Origin: Phoma sp. XZ068
Lineage: Eukaryota > Ascomycota > Dothideomycetes > Pleosporales > Didymellaceae
Length of the DNA stretch: 64,000 nt
Reading direction: 5' to 3'
Assembly (NCBI GenBank): GCA_004835665.1
Contig: RBKR01000009.1
Span: 496,001-560,000 of the forward strand
The translations under genes were made by a program, and so were the position numbers. The notes beneath the pieces are model-generated. The model saw nothing but the letters and a program-made list of their open reading frames with translations, was not told where the DNA came from and made no database searches. Shown piece by piece: positions 23,197-34,740 of the stretch (position 1 is its first letter; the number at the start of each line of letters is the position of its first letter).

Positions 23197-23454
23197 GCTG
23201 TATTATGAGGGTATAAAAAACTCGAACAAGAAGGGAATGAAAAAGAGGCTTGTGTAAGAGGCTGTAATGATGTTGTAGGCGCGTTGAGCGTTGGAGGGAC
23301 CGCGTGCCGTGTAAAGTGGTTTGAGATCGCGCTAGTACACGCGACGCGTTTTCTACTTAAGCCCGAAAGGTACTAGCGTGTTTTGACATCGCCTTTCCTC
23401 ATTCGTTCCCTTCACGATCACTGACATTTGCATCAATACCCCGAAACTCCCAAA
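23197..23454. promoter_or_regulatory. Divergent POL1/REX2 promoter with an ACGCGT (MCB) box
   Basis: 258 bp between divergent starts. ACGCGT at 23344-23349 is the MluI cell-cycle box recognised by MBF in yeasts, where it drives G1/S genes including POL1. It lies 148-153 bp upstream of the POL1 start. A single hexamer can occur by chance, so the link to S-phase control is inference supported by the gene's identity. Confidence 0.5.
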
Positions 23455-24090
23455 ATGGCCTCTGTTTCGAAGGTTCCCCTAGTATGGATAGACTGCGAGG
23501 TGTGTATCAGAATTTTTGGTATTCATAAGATCGCGTACTGATATCTACAGATGACTGGCTTGGACACTAGCAAAGATACTATCATGTCTCTTGCTGCATT
23601 CGTCACCGACGCAGATTTAAACATACTTGACGACGAGGGTTATGAAGCTGTTATCCACCACGAGAAAGAGCAACTTGATCAGATGGGGGAGTGGTGCACA
23701 AGGCACCATGGCGACTCTGGACTAACGCAGGCCTGTCTAGATTCGACAGTCACTGCAGAAGTGGCTGCTGAGGGCTTGCTGCAGTATATCAAGAAATTTG
23801 CGCCGGAGCGCCGTACCGCACTCATTGCGGGCAACTCTATCCATGCCGACAGAGGATTCCTCGTACTACCACCGTACAAACCGATTATCGATCATCTGCA
23901 TTACAGGATCTTTGACGTAAGCAGCATCAAGGAAGCCGCACGGAGGTGGGCCCCCAAAGAAACTCTGAAGAAAATTCCCAGGAAGCAGATGCTCCATGAG
24001 GCACGTGCGGACATCCTGGAAAGCATCGAAGAAGCCAGATTCTATCGTGAGGCATTCTTCTTGAAGAAAGACCCGGAGACAACAAATTGA
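23455..24090 (+). CDS. REX2: Oligoribonuclease (DEDDh exonuclease)
   Basis: Exons 23455-23499 and 23551-24090 with a 51-nt phase-0 intron (GTGTGT...CTACAG) give 194 residues. The first exon encodes only 15 residues ending WIDCE, which joins to MTGLD to make the Exo I motif WIDCEMTGLD with catalytic Asp13 and Glu15. IAGNSIHADRGFL is Exo II and the later HEARADILESIEEARFYRE is Exo III with its His and Asp. This is the Orn/Rex2 family, which degrades 2-5-nt RNA to nucleotides. Yeast Rex2 is mitochondrial and also trims U4 and 5S RNA; no strong presequence is seen here. It shares a promoter with POL1. Confidence 0.93.
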
Positions 24091-24259
24091 CGCTGATGGA
24101 TGAAGCGAGTGGCGTGTTATACAATCTCACTACAGTGGGCGGCACGGTTGGGCTTGGGCACTTGAAGCCCACCATTGTTCTCGTACACTTTCAACCGCGC
24201 GGTGGACAACCATCAGCACGAGAAAACATAATTCGAGAATAAGGGATAAACGAAGCGCA

Positions 24260-25150
24260 CTCGACCATGAGCACAGTGACAAAATGTACGCCTGATTGCC
24301 GACAGTTGGCCCGTATGGAATCCCTAGTCTGCCTCGCTGGGACTATGTCAGCCTTTTCGAGCTACCAGAAGCTGCTAGCTACTTTCCGCGAACTTACCTC
24401 ATCTGCATCATGTTCAACTGCTAGACTATGTCGAAGAAAGAGCAACCTCTGAACTGTCACTGGAACTTAGCGAGCTGGTCAGCCTCCTGTACTTTGGGTA
24501 TCGCATCCTGACTTCCGCAGAGTACTCATTTGGTCAGACTTACCAGCATTCATTTCCTATTCCATTTTGAAAGGGTAGAAAACATGTACGATCGACACGT
24601 TCACGATATACAAGAGGTACCGCTCTATGTGGCTCTCAGCTATACTTGGGGCCTGCGCCTGCCAACAGTGCCTTCAAGGATATGCTGGAGCTGACCTGTT
24701 CGATAAGTTCAATATTAGGAAAGCACTTTGCACAACTGTGGTGCAGGCGGTCTGCTTGGTATGGTACGTATTTACTGCATTCGGGTAACGAGAAAACCCA
24801 TAGCATTTGCCAGCGATGCTGCTGTCGCGTGTTGAAACCTATAAACCTTTGCGGGACAGCTGATTTCTTATCTGAGAGCCGACCAGGACGTGGTCGGTTC
24901 TTTCTACACAGATGAAGTCACCCTCTCAGTAGGACTGTAGGACACTATGTATTTTCCGGAGAGATTGACAACCGCGTCAAGATCTAATACAAAGACGTCC
25001 TTCACCACTTCAAAACAGACAGCCCAATCGGATAGTACGAACAGCATTTTTCTCAACACGAGCAAGGAACCGCCCAGAAATGGGTTCGTATTGTCCGCTC
25101 GAACAAGTGGAGTGCCATCACCACAATACGGCCACTAAATAGCCATCAGT
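24260..25150 (+). pseudogene. Decayed coding stretch with a HET-domain-like motif
   Basis: Between REX2 and the MFS gene there is 1.6 kb without an intact gene. At 24626-24652 one frame reads YVALSYTWG, the opening motif of heterokaryon-incompatibility (HET) domains, preceded by an acceptable EVPL lead. The partner motif (WVDALCINQ or similar) is absent in any frame downstream. Coding-like fragments also occur at about 24310-24410 (PSLPRWDYVSLFELPE) before a stop. I read this as the remains of one or two genes; a chance match is possible. Confidence 0.3.
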
Positions 25151-25673
25151 TTGACCATCACGAGCAGCATCCGAAAGCTGATTACAATTTGAAGCGGAAG
25201 TGGATGCGTTCAGCAGCCTGCACGAGCAGACACACAGGCTATTGTTGCGAACTGACACAACAACAGCTGTGAGAGATCAAACATCTGTACTGTCGATACC
25301 ATGCCACTTTCATGTTCGCAATGTCCATTCGTGTCAATTGGTCAACACCGTCGTTCTCGTGCCTGTTTGCCGGGTCTGGTCTATGACACTAGCCATTCCG
25401 GGAATAACCCACCATCGGGCTGCATGACGTCGGGTTTTTTGCTCCGGGCCGTGCTACGCCTGCGATGATCGGTTGCTTAATGCAGATAAGAGATATGCCC
25501 AATTTCTGCAGTTCTTACCGTTGATTTCTCCTTCTCACCAGAACGGAATGCTTTCCTGCTGACATTCATCGACGCTGGAGGCGTCGACTTCATTAAGAAG
25601 TTCTCACAAGTTCTTTGACCGCTCTAGCGCAACCGGTTCGGTCGACACCAGCCCTTCAAGGAACACCAGCCCG

Positions 25674-27500
25674 ATGGCCCGCCCACAAACTGATTTTGAA
25701 GAAGTCATCCCAGGCACCCGTCGCCTTTATGATGAGAATGGCAACAATTTACCTGGAGATGCTTCGCTTTTGAAACACGGTGATATCGTTCTCGTACCGC
25801 AACCCTCGGAATCCCCAAACGATCCATTGCGATGGTCCAAACCAAGGAAGATATGGCACTCCATCCTGGTCTTGTATATAGTCGGCCTAACAGCTGCAAC
25901 ATCCAATAATGCTGGTTCTGGGTCAGACGGGGTCAACGAAGAGTATGGCATCAGCTACGATGTTTTCAATACTGGTGCCGGTGTACTGTTCATTGCCATC
26001 GGATACTGGACTCTACTCAGTTCCCCACTGGTTCACTTGTATGGACGCCGTCTTGGGTATCTTATCTCTATGCTGGTCAACATTGGTGGTCTGATCTGGT
26101 ATGGTCGTATTACCAACGTTGCTGGTGTGGTTTGGAGCCAGCTGTTTGTTGGCGCAGCAGAGTCTGTTGCCGAAGCTACCGTTCAACTCTCACTCCTCGA
26201 CATATGGTTTGAGCATCAGACTGGAAGTGTCTTGGGAATCTATACCTTTGCGACCGCCATTGGTACTTACCTAGGACCGTTGATTGGAGCGCATCTGGCC
26301 AGTGGCCTTGGCTGGCGATGGATCGGCTACGCGGGCGCCATTATTTGCGGTGTCAGCCTTGTTGTCATCTTCTTTGGACTCGAAGAGACGGAATTCAGTC
26401 GCGATCGCTACCTGAACAGGAATGGAGACCGATACCTAGTTGATGCTTCCCATCCAGCCTCCGGAAAGACCATCGAACACGCACCGGTTGGAATTTTACC
26501 TGATCTTCAAGATACAGTCTCAGTAGACCGTAACCTAGACATCAGCGAGGGATCTGAGAAACTCGTCCAGCCTATGGAGAAGAACCGCAGCAAAGAAGAT
26601 TCGTTTCAGAACACTGAGGACGGGTACCCTTCTGGGACTGCTCACAACCGAATGTCCTTCTCCTTTAGCCACCGTAAGACCTACTGGGATCGCATCAAGG
26701 TCATAACTCCTGCTCCCAACCTCCGTGGTACCGGTGCAAAGCAGTATATTCATCGCCTCTGGCACACCCTGCGTGTCTTCACCTTCCCAGCTGTCTGGTA
26801 TGCCGGCCTTCAGTGGGGTCTCCAAAACATCTGCCTCACCTTTTACTTGACTGTGCAGGAGGATTGGTGGTATAATGAGCCTTGGAACTACACCCAGACC
26901 GAAGTTGGCAACATGAATCTACCAACCCTTATTGGTAGTCTGATTGGGTGTGCGTACGGGGGTTATGGCAGTGACAAATTTATGCAGTGGATGATCAAGC
27001 GTAACAAGGGCGTCATGGAAGCTGAATTCCGTCTGCATCTTATGGCGCTCTGCACGCTTGTCTTTCCAACTGGCATGTGGTTATTCGGTATTGGGTCTGC
27101 ACGTGGTTGGGACTGGCCTGTACCGTACGTGGGTTTGGGATTCATCGGCTTTGGATACGGTTGTGCTGGCGACTTGAGTTTGTCTTACCTTGCTGATTCA
27201 TTCCCGTAAGTTTTCTCGCCCCTTGTTGTGTGGGTTTGCTGACTTTCCGGCAGTGACATGGTTCTCGAGGGCATGGTGGGTGTCGCTGTCATCAATAACA
27301 CCCTAGCCATGTTGTTCACGTTTGTTGCGAGTTACTGGATCGATTCTGGGATGGAGAACTGCTTCATTGTCCTTGGCGTGCTCAGCTTCGTGATCATGGC
27401 ATCGAGCTGGCCCATGATTGTGTACGGCAAGCGCACTCGTCGCTGGGCGAGAGACAGGTACCTGAAGTTCGTTGAGATCCGTGACGGCTTTTCGAAGTAG
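25674..27500 (+). CDS. MFS transporter (DHA1, Hol1/polyamine-type)
   Basis: Exons 25674-27205 and 27254-27500 with a 48-nt phase-2 intron (CC|GTAAGT...GGCAG|T) give 592 residues. The cytosolic N-terminus contains WSKPRKIWHS just before TM1, as in the DHA1 drug:H+ antiporters. TM2-TM3 carry LVHLYGRRLGYLIS, the motif A loop (GxxxDRxGRR type), and later GTYLGPLIGAHLA matches antiporter motif C. A long hydrophilic loop (about 235-340) separates the two halves, followed by FTFPAVWYAGLQWGLQN at TM7. The second exon supplies TM11-TM12. The overall pattern is closest to fungal Hol1-like polyamine/cation transporters. Substrate is inferred from family only. Confidence 0.9.
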
Positions 27501-29231
27501 GTGTTATCTTACAATGAGGTGCATCTGCAAGATGAGGGCGCGTGGCAATTTTTATGACTATTGCTTAGGTTGAAGGAGATGTAGAGGGGGATACTACAGG
27601 TTCTGCAGCCAAATATCGCTGTGCGAGACGGCTCGCTGTTGGAGAAGTGAAAAGACGAAGCAGGTGACACAATCTACGAATATGTTGCACATGAATTGTA
27701 CAGAACAGGGTGTAACAGTGTATCCTCACGCGATAGCCACCCATTTGGTCTGTAGTCAACACATACATTGTCGAACAAGGAATAGGGTGCAGGTCACAGC
27801 CTCTACACGACGCCCTCAGAGCCCAAGTGCCGAGACGCACATCTGACATCGTTCTTGCCGAAGCCACGATGCATATCTTTGTTAATTGCACACATCAAAG
27901 GGGAATATCTGCTTTTATCCTGGTGAGTGCAAACTAATAGTTTCCCGCTCGGCAGATCGTCCAATCCCCACTTTTCGCACAGACCCCTGCCACGTTGAGA
28001 AATGCGACACTCGCATTTGCACTCCTTTTGCGACTCAGGCGCTCTTCCAAGCCGCACATTCTTCCACTTCGCGATGTCAGCCGCCATTGACCCCTGTGAC
28101 TGAGCGCTTGGTAAGGCGAACGCCGGCTGGGCACTACTGTTTCCGCGGATTTATGTATCCTGAGAGGTGAGATGAGGTCAACGTACCTGCAAATATACGG
28201 GCGAAGAGCAGGTAGGGCTTGACAGGTTGCACAACACGATCGCTAAACACCTCGCACGTCCGCCATTCATGGGCCGTGCCGCTCAGAGACTGCGACTTCG
28301 CCTCGACAACTGCGCGGGGCGTCTGCTTTGCCACGGGCGTTGCAGCTAACACTGATAGTTCCGAATCTTACCGTCTCAGCGTCAGCTCTCCAGCGCCAGC
28401 ATTACCAGACTAGCGGTTTCGCTGCACGAAACGTTCCAGGTACCGAGCACGTCAGAACTGCAGAAGGCTGCAAGGGCGTTTCTGTATTACTCGCAGCGCA
28501 TCGAAATGATGTTCGATTACAATCTCGTATTGCGACTACTTCTCGTATTCCGAAGGATCGTCCCCGCTCACAGCATCTGATCCGTAAATAATCGGTACCT
28601 GCCAATGCCAGCGAAGGATGACTGCAGTCTTGGTCGTAATGAAAACCGGTGGAGTTTTCATAGCCAAGACGCATAAAGATTCGACTAGGTGCTGCCCGCG
28701 TGGCTAGATCTCAGCTGGAGAACCGCCACCAAACTCATGTTACTACTTTCGGTTAGCGTTTAACCCAATGTTGCTCTTCGTCTCGTCGGATGTGGAAATT
28801 GTGGAAGTTTGACTGGGCAGCTTTGCACGATGGTCTAAAAACGAATACTCGCTCGGGTAATTCTCCGCTGTCGCCTGCTGGGACTGGCATGGGTCGTCGT
28901 CGCGTTGGTCGGTTTAAGGTTGTCAGGAGACGATGGTGCCTTTGAGTGAAAAGCTTTCCGGCCCCCAGCAGAGGAAGAGTGGTATACCTGCGAGCACCCA
29001 CATCCTCCGGTTATACTCAAGTCACAACTCGTTTCAATATACTTCTATACATTCGATCGTTGGTCCTCGTTAATACCTTCGTTTAGACCAGTGATTAGGA
29101 TCGACAACATCTGGATGCCTGTCAAACCTCATTCGCTACCCTCCTTACTACGGTGCACGTACCTCTAAGATCACCTCAAACTCATCCCACATCATCCTGT
29201 CCTTCTGTCGAAGGCAATTAATTCGAACACA
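27501..29231. other. Intergenic, no convincing gene
   Basis: 1.7 kb. Several short frames on both strands at 27800-28680 overlap each other without family features. The last 250 bases are pyrimidine-rich leader of the following small gene. Confidence 0.4.
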
Positions 29232-29633
29232 ATGGTCAAACTCCACATGGGCATCTGGGCTGGCATCGCAGCAGGCAGTGTCATGGTCATGCTAGTCCTC
29301 CTCCCAATTCTCGGTTGTATGTTCTCGCGGAGCAAGAAAGCGAAGAAGGCCGCTCAATTAGAGGAGGAGTCCGCAGCAGAGAAGGGACAGGTCGTCTATT
29401 CAGCCCCAGCCCCAGCATCCGCCCCGACGAGACCAGTGAATGCGATCCTTCAGAAGCCGGTTGTGCAGGTCAACCATCGCGAAATCAGCGGAGTGCGCAC
29501 ACAATCATCGCAACAGAGCATGTCACCGAGCTACCAAAGCCAGGCATCGACACTCTCGCCACAGTCACCGCTGAGGAACTCAACACCTAGCCCGCCACAT
29601 ATGCAGCCGATGTGGACAAAACCGTCACCATGA
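29232..29633 (+). CDS. Small single-pass membrane protein with disordered tail
   Basis: 133 residues from an ATG in good context (CACAATGGTC). Residues 8-30 (IWAGIAAGSVMVMLVLLPILGCM) form one clear transmembrane helix, followed by a basic stop-transfer cluster FSRSKKAKKAA. The rest is Ser/Pro/Gln-rich and looks disordered. No family is recognised. The helix plus Lys-rich flank suggests an N-out, C-in single-pass protein or a signal anchor. The open frame is short, so a chance frame cannot be excluded, but start context, leader and helix are all as expected for a real gene. Confidence 0.5.
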   Translation: MVKLHMGIWAGIAAGSVMVMLVLLPILGCMFSRSKKAKKAAQLEEESAAEKGQVVYSAPAPASAPTRPVNAILQKPVVQVNHREISGVRTQSSQQSMSPSYQSQASTLSPQSPLRNSTPSPPHMQPMWTKPSP

Positions 29634-30456
29634 ACGGAACATATTTAGGGAGAAGAGCAATTAATGGGAACCCGGTTCGTGAATCAATTGTGTTTTACTG
29701 GAGTTAAACAAGGGTGGACGGAAGATATACCCGCACGTTCTACACTGCTTCAGGTAGCATGGAAGCTTTACCATCTGGATAAGTGCTACCATTGACGACG
29801 CCGGAGTTATCGTACAAAGTCCGATACTTGGTATAAGACTAATTGTAAGATCTCTCAATTGGAAGGAACAATTCACGACTTTTACACTTGTGCTTACCCA
29901 GACGTTTTGTGCAACTTATGTTCTCGCTACTCGGCCTAACTCTAACCCTCTTCGCCCGGCGCAGTTTCCGAACCTCCGAATCTTACATCAGCGTGCTGCA
30001 CGAAACCCACACAGACCCGCTCGTCTAACTGCAACACTCCTGGTTGACGTTATACACCTATTCAGATTACGTCTCACTCCATGCATAAGCCAGCCAAATC
30101 TCTCATGGATAAACAACCGGGCGAAATCTCATCTCTTGGTATCTCTTACTCATAAGCACTAGCTTGATCTAGGCGCCCATCACTCACCCATCGACCACAC
30201 AAGCGTACACACGGCGTGAGTACCTGGAGATCAGTTGCCCCGGCCAGCATGGATTCCGAGATTATGGTGTAGGGGGCGCTAGAAGCAAGACAAGGCAATA
30301 GGCTTTCAATATCAGGTAAGACGCAGGGTGTTAGGTCGGTGTATAAAGGGACATGATGCACAAGAACATACTGCAGTAGCATCGACTTCCGCCCGCTCCA
30401 ACCTTCCTCTCGCCATACCATCTAAGCTAAAAAGATCTTACGAAGACATTTTCTCA
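29634..30456. other. Intergenic
   Basis: 3' flank of the small membrane protein and 5' flank of the aldolase gene. No gene or repeat recognised. Confidence 0.4.
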
Positions 30457-31557
30457 ATGGCAGACTTCAAACCATACAGCGAGCAGCCAGAGCTGCATGC
30501 GCACGCTCCTTATCGCGCTGCTATGCTCACATACCCTGGGAATCTCCGGCAAGCACTGAAAGATGCCATGGCAGATCCAGCAAAGACATTATTCGGTATT
30601 GCTCACGGCATTCCAAGTACCTTTGTGACCAAGCTGCTCGCATCCACAAAGCCCGACTTCATCTGGATAGATGTCGAACATGGCATGTTTAACAGGCTTG
30701 AATTGCACGAGTAAGCCAACATCACAGCATTCTTTGAGAAGTCAAGATATCCTGACCAACATGATAAAGTGCCATCCACGCAGCCCAAGCACACTCGGAG
30801 GGCCGAGCACTAGTAATCGTCCGCGTGCCCAAGCATGACGAGCTTTCCCTTAGCACCGCCCTCGATGCTGGCGCATCTGGCATTGTAATCCCGCACGTAG
30901 AGTCCGCACAAGAAGTCAAAGACATGATCAAGGAGATGTACTACCGCACGTGCTTCCCGCTCTCACCACAACAATCACACTGTTAACAGCCCTCCAGCTC
31001 CCATCGGCCACCGCTCCTTTAGCCCCTGGACATTCACACCCGGCGTCTCCGACGCGTCTTTATACCCCAATGATAACTACAACGTGACAACGAGCAACAA
31101 CCACGTATGCATCATTCCACAGATCGAGTCCGTCAAGGGCGTTGAGAACGTTGATGAGATTGCTGCTGTACCCGGTGTGCATGCGCTGATGTTTGGACCG
31201 GGTGATTATATGATCGATGCTGGTCTAGATCTGTCAAATGCGCTGAGCGGTGAACCGCACCCTACGTTTGCAAAGGCGATGGGCAAGTTTGGGGCCGCAG
31301 CGTACAAGAACGGGCTGCCGATCTTCGGGTGAGTGGGTGTGCGTAACGATATGGGACGATCGCTAACTTTTGGTAGTGGTGCGATGAGTGTTGATATGGT
31401 TCCCATGTTGATCCAGCAGGGTTTCAGGGCGATTGCGGTGCAATTCGATGTCTGGGGAATCGCGAAGTTGATGCATGGCTCATTGACGCAGGCAAGGGCT
31501 GCTGCTCAGCAAGTTGCCACAGGAACAACAGAAGCCACAAACGGTAGCAGCGCTTAA
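30457..31557 (+). CDS. HpcH/HpaI-family aldolase (citrate lyase-like)
   Basis: Four exons: 30457-30710, 30770-30945, 30998-31328 and 31377-31557, 313 residues. Introns 1 and 3 are ordinary (59 and 48 nt). The second (30946-30997) is best read as a GC-AG intron, because it yields MYYPPIGHRSFSPWTF, the family's usual segment. A GT donor at 30950 with acceptor at 30989 would also keep frame but inserts odd residues. The fold is the class II pyruvate-type aldolase barrel: FIWIDVEHGMFN carries the metal-site region, GASGIVIPHVES and CIIPQIESVKGVENVDEI hold the Arg/Glu elements, and MFGPGDYMIDAG closes the site. Members cleave or form 2-keto-3-deoxy acids; the substrate here is unknown. Confidence 0.88.
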
Positions 31558-32645
31558 GAGATCAGTATGTTCTTCTATAACGTATGAAAATCCATGAATC
31601 TCGCATCGAAGACGGAGTTTTTGCATGCGAAGGTTTTTCTGGCAAATATAGAGACAATCCGCTTCATAACATTCTGAGAGTCATCTTCACTCACATAACG
31701 GCATCCCTGCGTCGCTGACCCCTCCACGAGCTTCAAGTCCAGAAGCACTCGAGGATCTTCTGTATGTAAACTAATGAAAGCGTACCTATCATGCCCACAT
31801 AAACTACACTAAACAGAACCTCTCTCTTTGCAATCGATAACTCGCAGGCTGTCTCGTTCCACCTGAGAGTTGACAGAGTTCATGTGGAGATTGACAGTGG
31901 TGTAACCATTGCCTGGCCAAGTCGAAGTCTCGATTTCTTCCTACTGTAGCTCCACATATAGAGACAAGAAATTTGTCGGATGCGGATGCAGGTTAGTAGT
32001 CAAGACCAAGGTCAAGCACATCGCGAAGCTCCGTGAAACGAGCGCAGAAGTAGACACCACACCATGTGCCAATCTCTATTCTTCGAAATTGACGTTGGAA
32101 AGACTCGAAGTAAGCCGCGTTCGCGCGAACGGGCTTCGGTAGTCGAAAGATGCCGCCGAACTGGTCGCACATGTTGCATGTTCTCTGCAGTGATGTCCTT
32201 TTGGAAGCAATCGTCCCTCTGCCTTGCTTGGTGCGTAGCTCGACGTAAGATTTTAAGTCCAGCTCGTGACATCAGTCACAGAGACCAGTGTCCAGTAGCG
32301 TCATTATCGTGACTGTATTATCTGTATCGATATCTGTGCCGCATCCGGTAAAGATAATGGTGATGTCAATGGTGATGTTTGGGCCGGCGAATGGTTGTTG
32401 GCATGCTAGAATGTGAGCTATGTCCCAATCCCAATAATCTGATGAGGCTGTGTCAGCTTCAGTATTGTTGTTCCTCTTTATTTACTAAGAAATGATGCAT
32501 GAATGACCATACAAGCTACGCTGACAACACTAAGTAATTGATAAGAGGACAAAATGATGATGAACGATATGACTATAGTGCTATAGATCCACACCAAACA
32601 CCAAACAGATGCCTTGTGGTTTGCGACAACACATGAAGGAATCAG
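31558..32645. other. Intergenic between convergent genes
   Basis: 1.1 kb. A GATGGTGATG-like degenerate triplet patch lies at 32340-32385. No gene recognised. Confidence 0.4.
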
Positions 32646-33965
32646 CTACCTGGGCGGCACCTGCAGTTTACCCATATCCACACTCTTATGATACTTTCTA
32701 CAAGGCAGATCCGCATGCTCATGCTCCTCCTCTTCATCATCGATATCAAACATTCTTCTCAGCTCCTTACACGCAACCTGGTACTGCTGTCGCGCACCAG
32801 GTGACTCTCTCAGGGGATTCGGTGCTTTATCCCAAGCGTGCGCGGCTCCCGCTACGCAGTGGTAGTGCACACGCTTACCAAGATCGTATTGCAGCTTATC
32901 CCTGAATCGCTCGCCCTCGGCAAGCAGCATATCCCACTCGCAGCAGAACATAACAATATCGTCTGGCAAAGCTTCGAGCATGCGTGTAGGTGCTTGGCCA
33001 GGGCTGAGCCAAGGGTGTGCGAGGTCGAGGGAGGGCGGTTGGAGGTACGAGTCGTCGAAGAGTTCTGTAAATACGGCGGGGAGGTTCTGGTCTGCGCGCG
33101 CGCACGTAGCTCTTCGTTGGGCACGAGTAACTGTGTAATCGGTCGGTGGATAGAAGGATATTATCCCTCTAATCTTCACCACTTTGTCATTGCCCTGCGT
33201 CATAACTGACACGGCTGGCCCTTCTTTGTATGATGACACAAGAGATAATGAGGACGCGCCTGTTTGGCGAAGCATGGCGATGCGGTCGAGGCGTGACTGC
33301 TGGCGCATAAGTGGTATGCGGGAACTAGAGCCCAACGGTGTAGCGATTGAGTTTGCGGTCGGTGGAGGCTGGACAACAGCGTCCGGCACACTGCCTGCCC
33401 GTCCATCGATGATTCGTGCGCCAGACGGTGTTCGGTCGAAAAGTTCGCCTTGCAGACAAAGTGGTACTGTAAAACTCATGTTACCCCCGGAAGAGAATCC
33501 TGATACTGCAAATCGCTCTGAGTCCAGCATTAGCTCCTCTGCGTGTTGCGCAAGCCATAGTATTGCGTCTGCGCCGTCTTCCACGGCAGTAGGGAACGGA
33601 TACTCCGGCGCAAGACGGTATGCAACAGAGACAACAACCGCGCCGACTTCTTCGACAACAATATTCGACCAGCGCGCATCATCGTACGCTGTCCCTAGGA
33701 CGAACCCTCCGCCGTGGAAGTTGATGACACAGGGATACTTCTTGTTCCCCTTGAGCTTCTTGTAGCGCTTGTAGTCCTTTGGTACGTAGAAATGGATTCG
33801 GAATTTCCCTTTGATGGGTGAGACGGTGGCATCCACGTCCCTATGAAACGCAGGTCGAGAAGGCCGAGGTCGTGCCATTTTGTGTAGTGACATGCCAATC
33901 CCCATGAGGAACCTCCAGAACACGGCCTGTACGTGCAGCATCCATCTTGGTCGACTTCCAGGCAT
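32646..33965 (-). CDS. HSL-type alpha/beta hydrolase (fold-3)
   Basis: 439 residues from ATG at 33965, intronless. The hormone-sensitive-lipase oxyanion motif NFHGGGF (His84 to Gly87) is followed by SVAYRLAPEYPFP and the nucleophile elbow GFSSGGN with Ser158. The acid and base candidates are in CCEWDMLLAEGERF and AGAAHAWDK near the C-terminus. A Ser/Pro-rich insert at about 175-240 separates the cap from the core. The N-terminal PRWMLHVQAVFWRFLMGIGM is an amphipathic or membrane-associated helix. The frame remains conserved-looking upstream of the ATG but switches phase near 34005-34017 (see findings), so the true or ancestral start may be at about 34281. Substrate is an ester or lactone of unknown type. 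Confidence 0.85.
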   Translation of the reverse strand: MPGSRPRWMLHVQAVFWRFLMGIGMSLHKMARPRPSRPAFHRDVDATVSPIKGKFRIHFYVPKDYKRYKKLKGNKKYPCVINFHGGGFVLGTAYDDARWSNIVVEEVGAVVVSVAYRLAPEYPFPTAVEDGADAILWLAQHAEELMLDSERFAVSGFSSGGNMSFTVPLCLQGELFDRTPSGARIIDGRAGSVPDAVVQPPPTANSIATPLGSSSRIPLMRQQSRLDRIAMLRQTGASSLSLVSSYKEGPAVSVMTQGNDKVVKIRGIISFYPPTDYTVTRAQRRATCARADQNLPAVFTELFDDSYLQPPSLDLAHPWLSPGQAPTRMLEALPDDIVMFCCEWDMLLAEGERFRDKLQYDLGKRVHYHCVAGAAHAWDKAPNPLRESPGARQQYQVACKELRRMFDIDDEEEEHEHADLPCRKYHKSVDMGKLQVPPR

Positions 33966-34281
33966 GGTGCCGAGATGACGAGGTTGTGTTGAGCGTGGGA
34001 GAATTCGAGCAGCAGGTGCTGTCGTAGGTGAGGAAGGAAGTCAGCCCATCCCATGTAATGTCAGTGAGTGCACGATGCACCAGTGATCCCAGCACTATGA
34101 CGATCGCGCCACGCTTAGTGATGGTTGACACAACTTGGCTGTGATTTAGTCGAAAGTGGAATTGTTCTGGAAGAGTGTCGCGGACGAGATTGGCAGATGA
34201 CGTATGCTTTACTGAGCGATAACGGCTTGGCAGCGCACCAACCTCGGGCGGCGACAGCGCATGTTGCATCAGCATGGCCAA

Positions 34282-34740
34282 CTGCCGACTCTTGAAGTCT
34301 TCAAACTATTTCAACGCTATGAATACGGTCTTGACAAGTTTTTTTTTTCAGATTTGAGAAGCATGAATTCATGCAACTCGATATTCGCATTAACCCTGAC
34401 TAGTAGGATGTACCATGGTACTGGATGCTCAGATCGAGCCCCGACTGACAGGATAACAGAATGATCCGAAAGAAAGTCCGTCACAAGCAGATGACAAAAA
34501 ACAATAACCTCGAAGCAAGCCAACGTGGTATAGGGCTGCTCAAGTCCTCAGAAAGCGCCGTACGCTCACCTGTTGATGCCATAGACCGTACAAATGCAAG
34601 TACACAGGATAGACTGACGATATAGAGATGGCACTGAAGCCAGTAGAATGCTAGGAGAAACGCCGGACAGGTGGATGCAAAATCGAAAATGAGCGGCAAC
34701 AAGGGTAAGAAGAGAGGCTGCGCGTTGTGACCCAAAGGCC
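34282..34740. other. Intergenic
   Basis: Short region with a run of nine T residues at 34340-34348. No gene recognised. Confidence 0.4.

Noticed and set aside
28950..29020. Minus-strand ITGGCGCSQVY, like the start of a GFA (glutathione-dependent formaldehyde-activating) protein
   Set aside because: No ATG, and the downstream zinc-ligand pair CHCxxC is missing in every frame, so a chance match is likely.
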